DNA of 64,000 bases from Desulfovibrio sp. (GTDB taxonomy: Bacteria > Desulfobacterota > Desulfovibrionia > Desulfovibrionales > Desulfovibrionaceae), in contig NZ_JAVESS010000003.1 of the NCBI RefSeq assembly GCF_034006445.1, positions 299,955 through 363,954 on the forward strand, read 5' to 3'. Both the position numbers and the translations under genes were made by a program. Shown here one piece after another: positions 1 through 7,897 of the stretch (position 1 is the first letter of the stretch; every line of letters starts with the position of its first letter). Below the pieces are notes generated by a model, which was given only the letters and a program-made list of their open reading frames with translations, made no database searches and was not told where the DNA came from.

Positions 1-872
1 ACCAGTCCGAGGGACAGGGCCATGTGATCGGGCAGGGCGGCGAGCACGGCGTCCAACTGGCCGGAGCCGCGCACAAGGTCGATATGCAGGGCCGCGCAGC
101 CGCTGTTTATGGCCAGGGCAAGGTGATTTTCCAGCGGGCCGAAGTAGGTCGCCAGCAAGAGCCTGGCTGACCCGGCGCGGGCCACCGCCGCATTGAGCGT
201 GGCGTACGCTTCGGTGAACCGCTCTGCTGCTGTGGCAGGCAGCAGTTCGGTGCAGAGCACAGGCTCTTCAATCTGGATGCAGTTGCAAAGAGGAGCCAGT
301 TGTTCCAGCAGCCCCGCATAGGTTGCCAGCACCTCGTCCAGCCGCGTCCACGGGTCTGCGCCGTTCTGGCCCTTGGCCAGAGCCAGCCAGGTGAAGGGGC
401 CGATGATGGAGGCCTTGGGCGTGAAGCCCCTGGCGGCGGCGCGCCGAGTCGCTTCCAGCACGGGGTGTTCGCCTGGCGTCCAGACGGCGTCGGCTTCGAT
501 TTCCGGCACAAGATAGTGGTAGTTGGTGTCAAACCACTTGGTCATCTCCATGGCCGGAATGTTGCGTGAGGCGTCCCCTCGCGCCAGAGCGAAATAGCGC
601 GTCAGGGCGTCCTTGCCGCAGCGGGCAAAGCGGGCGGGCACAGCCCCAAGCATGAGGCTTGTGTCCAGCATGCGGTCATAGAGGGAAAAATCGCCCGTGG
701 TCACGTAGCTCAGCCCAGCTTCGCGCTGGATGGCCCAATGGCTTTCCTGAAGCTGGTGCGCTGTGCCGGTGAGGTCCTGGGCGGACGTGTCGCCACGCCA
801 GAAAGATTCGAGAGCCTGTTTCAGCTCACGCTGCCTGCCCATGGAGGGAAAGCCGAGAATGTGGGTACGCAT
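1..872 (-). CDS. metE: Cobalamin-independent methionine synthase, N-terminal part (runs off the left edge)
   Basis: MetE transfers a methyl group from 5-methyltetrahydropteroyl-polyglutamate to homocysteine in the cytosol, the last step of methionine synthesis when B12 is scarce. About 290 residues are visible. The frame opens MRTHILGFPSMGRQREL, matching the family opening (LGFPRxGxxREL), and stays open to the window edge, so the zinc-binding catalytic C-terminal barrel lies outside. The ATG is fixed by AAAGGAG five bases upstream. A cobalamin riboswitch and a hairpin that can hide this ribosome binding site precede it, which fits repression of metE when B12 is present. cobS near 58 kb suggests the cell can make or finish its own cobalamin. 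Partial only because of the window. Confidence 0.93.
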   Translation of the reverse strand, partial: MRTHILGFPSMGRQRELKQALESFWRGDTSAQDLTGTAHQLQESHWAIQREAGLSYVTTGDFSLYDRMLDTSLMLGAVPARFARCGKDALTRYFALARGDASRNIPAMEMTKWFDTNYHYLVPEIEADAVWTPGEHPVLEATRRAAARGFTPKASIIGPFTWLALAKGQNGADPWTRLDEVLATYAGLLEQLAPLCNCIQIEEPVLCTELLPATAAERFTEAYATLNAAVARAGSARLLLATYFGPLENHLALAINSGCAALHIDLVRGSGQLDAVLAALPDHMALSLGL

Positions 873-879
873 GGTTGCT

Positions 880-902
880 CCTTTCATATGGTGTTGAAAG
901 GG
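880..902 (-). promoter_or_regulatory. Hairpin sequestering the metE ribosome binding site
   Basis: On the minus strand CCTTTCA and TGAAAGG form a perfect 7-bp stem around an 8-nt loop. The 3' arm contains the first bases of the metE Shine-Dalgarno (AAAGGAG). It is the likely expression platform of the riboswitch upstream, acting on translation. That it works as the switch is inference. Confidence 0.5.
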
Positions 903-1082
903 CAGTCTTTTTCACGCTAGAGCTTGTATACCTGAAATGGCGCATGACCTGCCGGTCTTGCCGCCACTTCACAATACGGATGCAATCCGTACCGACGCGC
1001 GGCATGGGAATGCCGCACGGCTCTGGCCGGGCGCGCCAACGCCTGACCGGGCACTTGCCTGAACGCGAGACAGTACTGCCTT

Positions 1083-1310
1083 GCCGCCGGATGGCGGCAG
1101 GTGATGAGGCGTCTCCTGGCTTCCGGCCCCTGCGCGTTTGTGGTTGCGCGTGGCCGTACCTTCCCGTCCCCGGAGCAGACCGATGCTGCGAATGTGCATT
1201 CACAACATGTTGTCGGCTGGTCGGTGGACAGTGGTACGGCGCGGGTTTGTGCCGATTACAGTGGCGCGTCCGCAACGGATTTTCACCGTTTTCCGTTTCT
1301 CATCACAATA
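1083..1310 (-). promoter_or_regulatory. Cobalamin (B12) riboswitch of metE
   Basis: Read on the minus strand, the region has the conserved landmarks of an adenosylcobalamin riboswitch in order: GGAAAACGGTGAAAATCC (core junction, near 1276-1297), GCCACTGTAATCGG (1252-1265), and the B12 box AAGCCAGGAGACGCC (near 1108-1122), followed by a GC-rich hairpin. It lies between a sigma-70-like promoter and metE. Limits are approximate, and the 3' side of the B12 box is somewhat divergent from the usual CCTGCC continuation. Expected behaviour: bound cobalamin turns metE off. Confidence 0.85.
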
Positions 1311-1320
1311 TCTAGATAAG

Positions 1321-1349
1321 TTGATATATAACGGCGGCCACGGTGTCAA
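1321..1349 (-). promoter_or_regulatory. Probable promoter of the metE riboswitch transcript
   Basis: TTGACA (1344-1349) is followed on the minus strand by an AT-rich TATATATC stretch. The best -10 hexamer (TATCAA) sits 17 bp away at 1321-1326. The riboswitch core starts about 20 bases downstream. Confidence 0.55.
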
Positions 1350-1497
1350 GTGCAGACAGGCAAAGAATGCGGGTGGCCTCTCCTGAGTCCCAGGGCGGAA
1401 TGCCGCTGAGCCGCCATACAAGGCAGCTTTGATCTGGGGTAGTTTTGATCCCGTGTGGGGCGGAAAGGCGCAGCCCCGCAACAGACTGAACCAAATA

Positions 1498-1713
1498 AAA
1501 GTTTTAGGGGGAGGGGGTGTGGGGGAGGAGACCCTTTTTTAGAGCATTTAACCTTTGAAAAAGGTTTAATGCTCTAACGCTGCACGAGAGTGCAGCGCGC
1601 CACAACGTGGCGTAGATTCTGCCGGAAATCGCATTTTCGGCAGAATGACACCTTTGAAATGTGAAACATTTCAAAGGTAATCTGGTCTAAAGAGGGTCCC
1701 TCCCCCACAAAGC
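1498..1713. repeat. Repeat A copy 1: terminator-like GC-rich hairpin, interrupted by a repeat B
   Basis: The left arm (AGTTTTAGGGGG...GTGGGGGAGGAGACCC, 1500-1540) and right arm (GGGTCCCTCCCCCAC, 1694-1708) form the same hairpin as the uninterrupted copies at 33.9 and 48.9 kb, but 148 bases of repeat B sit in the loop. It lies just beyond the 3' end of the Sel1-repeat gene, so it may terminate that transcript. Nothing else is recognised between 1350 and 1741. Confidence 0.8.
1541..1688 (+). repeat. Repeat B copy 1: five-hairpin element inside repeat A
   Basis: Five successive inverted repeats: AGAGCATT/AATGCTCT, CGCTGCAC/GTGCAGCG, CGCCAC/GTGGCG, ATTCTGCCG/CGGCAGAAT and CTTTGAAATG/CATTTCAAAG. 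Compared with copy 4, the fourth stem has a compensatory T:A to A:T change. Outer ends AGAGCA and TGGTCT are imperfect inverted termini. Confidence 0.8.
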
Positions 1714-1741
1714 TTTTCAGCCACAAAATCCCCTAAGTATT

Positions 1742-3511
1742 CTAGTCCTGGCGGGTGAGATGGTAGACGGCGGGGATCATGTACATGAGGCTCACGAGCT
1801 GGCGTGTGGGCTCGTAGCGCGTGGCCACCACGACGGAGCCGAGGTTCCAGAGGTGGTCGTCGTCGCTTTCTCCTGCGGAGGGCGCACCGAAGCGCTCACT
1901 GACCATGCGCACGATGGCCTGCGCCGTGGCCTTGTCCGGCACGGCGTATTCCAGTTCCGCAAAGCCCAGGGGCGAGGGGCGGCCTGGCCCGTAGCAGAAG
2001 GCCGCCTGCCGCGCGCCGGGCACAAGCGCGCCGGGCGTGTAGGTGTCGCAGATGTAGGCGTCGTCCTGGCGGGACGCGTGCATGCCCGCCTTGGCGAGCG
2101 CGTCGCGCATGGCGGGCCTGGTGGCGGTGTCCAGGCGCTGGCCAAAGAGCACTGCTCCGGGGCGTGAGGCGGAAGGCCCGGCCATGTCTTCCAGTTCCTT
2201 CATGGCGTGGATGGAGCCGCGCATGGCAGCCGCATAGAGCAGAAGCGTGGCGCGAGCCTGGTTTTTTTCCACCCCCTGACCTGTGCGGTAAAGATGGCCG
2301 AGGCGGGCCAGGGCGTCTGTCTGCTGCTGGGCCGCCGCGCGGCTGTACCAGGCTGCGGCCGCCTTGTGGTCTTGCTGCACGCCGTGGCCGCTCTCGTACA
2401 TGAGGCCGAGATTGTACTGGGCCTCGGGTTGCCCCTGCCGGGCTGCGAGGTCAAACCAGCGGGCGGCCTCTTGGGGGTTGGCGTCAATGCCGCGCCCCTG
2501 TTCCAGCATGCGCCCGTAGTTGCTCATGCCGGACGGATGCCCTGTGGAGGCGGAGCGGGCAAACCAGTAGAGGGCGCGCCCTTCGTCCAGATCCACACCC
2601 TGACCGAGGTCAAAGAGCACCCCAAGGTTGTTCATGGCCTGGCCGTCGCCGTTCTCGGCCAGATGCTGCCAGATGGCGCGGGCCTGGGCGTAGTCGCCCT
2701 TCTGATAGGCCTCATTGGCTTGAGCTTCAGGGCTGCCGGGGGTTGGGGAACTTTCCGGCTTTCCTCCACCCGTAGCTTCGTGACCGCCATTGGCTGGAGC
2801 GTGAGGCGTGGAAGCCTCCTCGGTCGCTTTGGGGGTATGTGGCGCAGAGGCCGCGTCTTTTTTGGCGTCCGCAGCCTTGGCGCGCGGCGCTCGCGGCGTG
2901 CCCTGGCGTCCCCGTTCCTGCCGCTGGCGTTCCCTTTCCTGATTCAGCTGCTGCTGGCGGCGTTGAGCTTCCGGCGACTGGGGCTGTATGCCTTCGGCAG
3001 CGGGACTTCTGGGGCTGGCGGGAGCGAGTACGGCAGGCGTCGGGGCCACGGGCGCGGGCGGCGGCACCGGGGCTGGCGAAAGGGTAGGGGCCTGCCCCGG
3101 AGCGGCGGGGGCTGCGCCAGAGTGGCCATTGCTCTTTTGCCCCGCCTGGCTGCCTTGCTGTCCCGCCTGGCCGCCCTGTTGCTGCAGAGTGGCCGCTTCA
3201 GCTTCTGACAGCTGGCCGCCAAAAAGAAATCCCATTATTTCGCGCCCTCTGGAGGGCTGGCCATTGTCTGCTGGCTGTCCGCTGCCTGCCCAGCCCGGCC
3301 TTTGCCCGCCGCCGGGAGCCTGCAGGGCGGGAGCCTGGATTGTGGGAGCCGTGACCGTGGGAGTTTGAACAACTGGCGCTTGAACTGTAGGCGTCGTGAC
3401 AGTGGGCTCGGTGTTGGTTGGGGTGGGTATGGAGGCCGCAGCAGCCAGAGCCGTGCGTGGCGTCATGCCTCCCAGGGAGGCAGCGCAGAGGAGCAGGCCC
3501 CACAGCGCCAT
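1742..3511 (-). CDS. Exported Sel1-repeat (TPR-like) protein
   Basis: Probable periplasmic or secreted scaffold protein of 589 residues. It starts with a hydrophobic signal segment (MALWGLLLCAASLGG, then ALAA). A Pro/Ala/Gln/Thr-rich low-complexity region and a basic Gln/Arg/Glu stretch follow. Four Sel1-type repeats lie at roughly residues 265-450 (A-x-x-x-LG-x-x-Y/L-x-x-G-x-G pattern, for example NLGLMYESGHGV). A C-terminal domain of about 130 residues with two Cys (YICDTY, AFCYGP) is unrecognised. Sel1 repeats usually mediate protein-protein contacts; the function here is unknown. The frame stays open to 3904, but the extra 131 residues are repetitive (ARAI, GPHDAGPHGAG), lack a spaced Shine-Dalgarno and begin 5 bases from a repeat B, so I favour the start at the signal peptide. 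Its n-region lacks a positive charge, so a start a little upstream is possible. Confidence 0.72.
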   Translation of the reverse strand: MALWGLLLCAASLGGMTPRTALAAAASIPTPTNTEPTVTTPTVQAPVVQTPTVTAPTIQAPALQAPGGGQRPGWAGSGQPADNGQPSRGREIMGFLFGGQLSEAEAATLQQQGGQAGQQGSQAGQKSNGHSGAAPAAPGQAPTLSPAPVPPPAPVAPTPAVLAPASPRSPAAEGIQPQSPEAQRRQQQLNQERERQRQERGRQGTPRAPRAKAADAKKDAASAPHTPKATEEASTPHAPANGGHEATGGGKPESSPTPGSPEAQANEAYQKGDYAQARAIWQHLAENGDGQAMNNLGVLFDLGQGVDLDEGRALYWFARSASTGHPSGMSNYGRMLEQGRGIDANPQEAARWFDLAARQGQPEAQYNLGLMYESGHGVQQDHKAAAAWYSRAAAQQQTDALARLGHLYRTGQGVEKNQARATLLLYAAAMRGSIHAMKELEDMAGPSASRPGAVLFGQRLDTATRPAMRDALAKAGMHASRQDDAYICDTYTPGALVPGARQAAFCYGPGRPSPLGFAELEYAVPDKATAQAIVRMVSERFGAPSAGESDDDHLWNLGSVVVATRYEPTRQLVSLMYMIPAVYHLTRQD

Positions 3512-3908
3512 GGCACGCAAAAAGGCGATGGCCCTGGCTGAGGTGATGGCCCTGGCAGAGGCGATGACCTGGGCTGAAGCGGCGGGAAGGGTGGCGCGCA
3601 GGGCAGAAGCCTCCGCCTTAGAATCATGCGGGCCAGCATCATGCGAACCAGAACCGAGCGGGCCAGCACCATGCGGGCCAGCATCATGCGGGCCGGGATT
3701 TTGCGAGATGGGATTTTGCAAGATGCTTCTTGGCAGATCGCGATCGCCCGGGCTGATTTCGTTCAGCGGGCCGATCGCGGTCGGGCCGCAAAGAGCGTGA
3801 ACCCGCAGGGCCGTCAACACGACCCTGCGGGCAGGCATACTGTTTTGCGCAAAACCTTTCGGCTCTGCTGTACAACTGGAGGTGTTCCGGCGCATGGCTC
3901 CCATCCCT

Positions 3909-4138
3909 AGAGCAGATTAACTTTGAAATGTTTCACATTTCAAAGTTTTCATTCAGCCGAAAAATGCGATTTGCGACAGCCATCAGCAGGCTGCTCGCTC
4001 TATTAACCAATTGCTGTCTTAATCCGTAGCTTCCTTCGTCGCAACGGCTAAAGCTCGGCTGAATCCACGCCACGTTGTGGCGAGCTGCACTTCGTACAGC
4101 GTTAGAGCATTTACACTTTTTCAAAGTCAAAATGCTCT
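3909..4138 (-). repeat. Repeat B copy 2 (long form)
   Basis: It is in reverse orientation to copies 1 and 4: AGAGCAGATTAACTTTGAAATG... to ...AATGCTCT. The fourth stem (TTCAGCCG/CGGCTGAA) carries about 80 extra bases in its loop. The other stems are recognisable. The region 3512-4228 holds this element and otherwise no supported gene. Confidence 0.75.
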
Positions 4139-4228
4139 AGCCAAGCCTCGCGGCCATGGCGTTCCTGTGGCTCGGCGCTGCGTCAGTGGCTGGCGGCCGG
4201 GCCCGGGTCTTGCCAGGCCGTTTGCGGC

Positions 4229-5464
4229 CTATGGTTTACGTTTGGGACAGTTGAAATTGTTGAAATCAATTTCCGGCTTGTCCGTAAGGCGCGGGTCAAA
4301 TACCAGGGCGTGCCCGCGCCAGTCGCGGATGGTCGCATTGATTTTTTCCATATTCACATACGTCAGCAGGGCGGGCCAGCGATCGGCCATATCCCGCAGC
4401 ATACGCGCATAGGTTACTTCGCCGCCGTGGAAGCCGTCAACAAATTCGCAATCGCTGGAGCCGAAGGTGCGCGCGTCCGTAAAGTCCATAACGTCTATGC
4501 CGCGTGCCAGCAGGGCCTCCCGCAGGTGGAAGAGGTGCGGGTAGTCGGCCTCGCGCTGGCGTATGGCGTCCAGCACTTTCACGGACAGGGGCGAAATAAA
4601 GACAAAGGTGGCTATGCCGCGCGCCTTGAGGCGACAGTAGATTTCGGCAAAGGCGTCCAGATGGGCGGAGCTTATGCCGCCGGGGTCGCGGCTGCCTGCA
4701 ATGGGCTTGGCGCGAAAAAAGGCCTTGATGCCGTGCCGCACCTGCTTGAGCGTGTCCTCGAACTGATAGTCGAAGGGACGCTTTTGCCCTGTGGTTTCGG
4801 CCGTGTAGTACCATGCGCCGTCAGGGCCGAACCCGTCGTCCGTCTGCTGGGCCATGATGCCGTAGCGTCCGGCGCGGAAGCCTCCCGCCGATTCCAGCAG
4901 AACGGGGGCAATGAGGTCGTGAACGGAGATCTTTCCTTCAAGCAGCCAGGCCCAGGGTTTTTTCAGGCTTTCAAACCCGTAGTTGTAGGAGCCGCTGGTG
5001 GGGGGCTCGTCCTTGAAGGGATCGGGCTGCCATTGGGGCATGAACCACCAGAAATCCAGGCCGATGATGACGGCATCGGGCTTGTGCAGGGCCAGCATGG
5101 CGTCAAGGGTGGAGCGCAGCACCGAAAGGTTGCCTGCCGTGCCGCCCACGTTGAGAAAGGGTTTACGAAAGTAGGCCCCCCGGAACTGCATGACGCGGGA
5201 TGAACCCACGGCGGCGATTTCCGGTTTGACCTTGGCGTAAAGCTGCAGCTTGTAGTCCACAAAGTCCTGTGAGACGCCAGAGCCGAAAACGGCGAACTGC
5301 CCGGAGGACTGCGCCTCCACCGCGCGCTCGACGCCCACGTCGCCGCTTTTGTAGAGCCACCACAGGGTATAGGGCAGGGCCAGCAGGCCGACCACAAGGG
5401 CCAGAAGCAGCAGCACACGGAAATACCGGGAAAGGTAGGCGGATTCGGTGAGGGTTTTACTCAT
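4229..5464 (-). CDS. Membrane-anchored SGNH/AlgX-like protein partnered with the MBOAT gene
   Basis: 411 residues with one N-terminal membrane segment (about residues 15-37, LLLLALVVGLLALPYTLWWL) and a large extracytoplasmic domain. GSSRVMQF (about residues 86-93) resembles the GSSR nucleophile block of DHHW/SGNH-fold proteins that work beside MBOAT acyltransferases in exopolysaccharide acetylation. DFTDA near the C-terminus is a candidate for the second catalytic block, but I cannot place a clear His-Asp pair. The gene starts 15 bases after the MBOAT stop with AGGGGCGG upstream, so the two are co-transcribed. The likely job is handling an acyl group or glycan in the periplasm. The substrate is unknown. 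Confidence 0.7.
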   Translation of the reverse strand: MSKTLTESAYLSRYFRVLLLLALVVGLLALPYTLWWLYKSGDVGVERAVEAQSSGQFAVFGSGVSQDFVDYKLQLYAKVKPEIAAVGSSRVMQFRGAYFRKPFLNVGGTAGNLSVLRSTLDAMLALHKPDAVIIGLDFWWFMPQWQPDPFKDEPPTSGSYNYGFESLKKPWAWLLEGKISVHDLIAPVLLESAGGFRAGRYGIMAQQTDDGFGPDGAWYYTAETTGQKRPFDYQFEDTLKQVRHGIKAFFRAKPIAGSRDPGGISSAHLDAFAEIYCRLKARGIATFVFISPLSVKVLDAIRQREADYPHLFHLREALLARGIDVMDFTDARTFGSSDCEFVDGFHGGEVTYARMLRDMADRWPALLTYVNMEKINATIRDWRGHALVFDPRLTDKPEIDFNNFNCPKRKP

Positions 5465-5479
5465 GTTGTGTCCGCCCCT

Positions 5480-7165
5480 TTAAAATTGGAAGTACAGGAA
5501 GGTCGCCTTGCGCGACACCAGAATGAGCGTCACAAAGGCCAGGCAGGCCAGGCCTGTGGCCCATGCCATCGAGGGCTGCCAACTGAGGTACGGGCGCGAA
5601 CCGTCGCGCCTGCCGTGCAGCAGTTCGTGACTGTTGGGGAATGCCCAGCACAGCACAAAACTTATGCCCAGCAGGGCAAAGGGCAGCCAGCCCTGCAAAT
5701 AGTTGTTGGGCAGCCACCGGGCCGCCAGAACGCCCATAGTGGAAAGGCCCGCGTAATCAGCGGTCAGGCCTGCGGCCTCGGCCGTGAAGGGCCCGGCAAA
5801 CATGGCCCCGAACATGGCTGCGGTTCCGTCAAGGCTCACCGTGCGGAAGATCACCCAGCCAAGGTTGATGCACAGGAAGGTGAACAGGATGAAGAAAATC
5901 CGCATGGGCGGGGTGGCCAGCACCTTTTCAAGCAGGGTGCCCTTGATGCAGGCCCGGAAAAAATGGTTGACGCCCAGCATGGAGCCGTGCAAGGCCCCCC
6001 AGATGATGAAGGTCCAGCCCGCGCCGTGCCATGCGCCTCCGATAAGCATGGTCAGAAAGAGATTGCGGTACTGCATGAGCCGCCCTTTGCGGTTGCCGCC
6101 AAGGGGGATGTACAGAAAATCACGCAACCACGAACTCAAGGTGATATGCCAGCGCCGCCAGAAATCGACTATGCCCGTGGACTTGTAGGGCGAATCGAAG
6201 TTCTCAGGCAGGCGCAGGCCAAGCATGAGGCCAATGCCGATGGCCATGTCCGTATAGCCGGAAAAGTCGAAATACAGCTGGAAGGTGTAGCACAGGGACC
6301 CCAGCCATGCCTCGGCTCTGCTGATGGGAAAGGCTTTTTCCGCAGCGTTGAAAACGGCGTTGGCATATACGGCCAGCCCGTCCGCCAGCAGCACCTTTTT
6401 GGCAAGACCAATGGTAAAAAGCGTGAACCCCTGGGCCAGACCCTCTGCCGTGGAGCCAGAAAGATCGTCAAGCTGCGGGCCCAACTGCTCGTAACGCACA
6501 ATGGGGCCGGAAATCACGTAGGGAAAGCAGGCCGAGAACAGGGCGTGGCGCGAAAAACCCTGCGGCGTCACCTGCCGCCGGTACACGCTGACCAGCCATG
6601 CGATCTGTATGAAGGTATAGAAGGATATGCCGAGCGGAAGCCCCGGCGGGGTGAAGTTCCATTGCGTGCCCATAAGAAGGGCCAGGTTCTGGGCGAAAAA
6701 CCAGGAGTACTTGAACCAGAGCAGGGGCAGCAGGTTCAGGATGAGGGCCATGGCCAGCAGCCCTTTGCGGCTGCACGCCCAGGCGCGTGCTCCTTTCAGC
6801 CCGTTGCCCTGAAAAAGACGCCTCCCCCTGCGGAATTTCGCCGGACGGGAGCCAGGGCCTTCTGCCTGGGCGTCCGACGACTCTGAGGGACCAGCCAGTT
6901 CGGCTTCTTCGGGGATGATCTCCGTCTCGTCCATTGTGCCGTCAGGCCGGTTTGGGTCGGCCAGGGCCAGCGCGAACGCGTAGTTCATGCCCAGAATGGC
7001 CGCCAGCAGCAGCAGAAAGGGCAGGCCCCAAAGAGCGTAAAAAACTACGGAAAAGAGCAGCAGAACCAGACTCAGCCGCGTGGCTCCGTAGCCTGCGGTC
7101 AGCCGCCAGCACAGCAGCAGAAGTGGGAGAAAAAGAAAGATAAAGGAATAGGAATTGAATAGCAT
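5480..7165 (-). CDS. MBOAT-family membrane O-acyltransferase (AlgI/DltB-like)
   Basis: 561-residue polytopic inner-membrane protein that would move acyl groups across the membrane to acylate an exported glycan or lipid. It opens MLFNSYSFIFLFLPLLLL, the standard AlgI-type start. It has the conserved stretches SGYTDMAIGIG, NFDSPYKSTGIVDFWRRWH with the catalytic-type WHITLSSWLRDF, and WHGAGWTFIIWG holding the invariant histidine. GGGAG precedes the ATG. The longer open frame (to 7258) has no support. An acidic, Ser-rich then basic cytoplasmic insertion (about residues 70-130) is longer than usual. Same operon as the SGNH-like gene downstream. No alginate or cellulose genes are in view, so the acceptor is unknown. 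Confidence 0.88.
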   Translation of the reverse strand: MLFNSYSFIFLFLPLLLLCWRLTAGYGATRLSLVLLLFSVVFYALWGLPFLLLLAAILGMNYAFALALADPNRPDGTMDETEIIPEEAELAGPSESSDAQAEGPGSRPAKFRRGRRLFQGNGLKGARAWACSRKGLLAMALILNLLPLLWFKYSWFFAQNLALLMGTQWNFTPPGLPLGISFYTFIQIAWLVSVYRRQVTPQGFSRHALFSACFPYVISGPIVRYEQLGPQLDDLSGSTAEGLAQGFTLFTIGLAKKVLLADGLAVYANAVFNAAEKAFPISRAEAWLGSLCYTFQLYFDFSGYTDMAIGIGLMLGLRLPENFDSPYKSTGIVDFWRRWHITLSSWLRDFLYIPLGGNRKGRLMQYRNLFLTMLIGGAWHGAGWTFIIWGALHGSMLGVNHFFRACIKGTLLEKVLATPPMRIFFILFTFLCINLGWVIFRTVSLDGTAAMFGAMFAGPFTAEAAGLTADYAGLSTMGVLAARWLPNNYLQGWLPFALLGISFVLCWAFPNSHELLHGRRDGSRPYLSWQPSMAWATGLACLAFVTLILVSRKATFLYFQF

Positions 7166-7385
7166 GCACAACTCCCGTGACGTTGACCTCGAGCATTTGT
7201 GGCGAAACGGCCCAGGATCAGGCGATAACGCAGCCCAGAACGGCAGAGGCCGGGACACGAAAAAGCGCAGGACAAAAAAATGCCCTGTCCGTGCTACGGC
7301 TGACGGCTAAAGAAAAAGCGCGGCAAACCAGCGCGGCAGGACCCGGCAAGGCCCGCCGTGAAGGCACAGGCGTATTGTTGCCGAC

Positions 7386-7673
7386 TTAGGGGTTCAGTTC
7401 CGAGCGGAATTTCCGCGACAGACGGAACACCATAACCTTGCGCGGGGGCAGGGTGATGGTTTCGTCTGTTTTGGGATTGCGCCCCTTGCGTGATGCTTTG
7501 TCATAGCATTCGAACTTGCCAAATCCGCTGATGAGCAAAGCCCGATCTTTTTTGATGGCGGACTTCATTATATCCAGCAGTTTTTCAACCACGTTCTTTA
7601 CATCAACGCGGTTCTTGTCGGTTTCTTCGTAGATGGCCTCCACGATGTCCGCTTTGGTCAGTGTTTTTTTCAT
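7386..7673 (-). CDS. ihfA: Histone-like DNA-bending protein, IHF-alpha/HU family
   Basis: 95 residues, full family length. Helical N-terminus MKKTLTKADIVEAI, the core SGFGKFE (residues 49-55), then the DNA-binding arm with GRNPKT and the intercalating Pro region, ending in VMVFRLSRKFRSEL. GGAGA precedes the ATG. The frame is open 86 codons further upstream, but that part has no binding site and crosses the divergent promoter region. IHF bends DNA and assists sigma-54 promoters, relevant to the sigma-54 elements at 13.8 and 51.45 kb. HU rather than IHF-alpha cannot be excluded from sequence alone. Confidence 0.85.
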   Translation of the reverse strand: MKKTLTKADIVEAIYEETDKNRVDVKNVVEKLLDIMKSAIKKDRALLISGFGKFECYDKASRKGRNPKTDETITLPPRKVMVFRLSRKFRSELNP

Positions 7674-7784
7674 TGTGAGTTCTCCGGCGCGTAACAATGC
7701 GCTGGTATGGCTGTCACAAAACATGATATGGACAGGTATGGCCCAACGGGCAACGATGGCACACTTCACATGAAGCGCACTTTT

Positions 7785-7797
7785 GTGTAAAATACAC
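7785..7797. promoter_or_regulatory. Small dyad in the ihfA / radical SAM divergent promoter region
   Basis: GTGTA-AAA-TACAC is a perfect inverted repeat in the 224-bp gap between two divergently transcribed genes. Possible operator; no regulator can be named. Confidence 0.25.
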
Positions 7798-7897
7798 GCA
7801 ACTAACGGGCAGAGCAAGATTTTTCTTAAAAATTGTCTTCTTACGCATAAAGAGCCATTGTGCGCGCCGCACGTGGCTTCGCAGCCATTGAGCATAT

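Noticed and set aside
3512..3904. N-terminal extension of the Sel1-repeat protein
   Set aside because: Repetitive sequence starting at the edge of a repeat B, without a spaced ribosome binding site; a signal peptide begins at 3511.
5468..6886. 472-codon forward frame antisense to the MBOAT gene
   Set aside because: Shadow of a clear membrane-protein gene, with Gln/Gly/His-rich nonsense composition.
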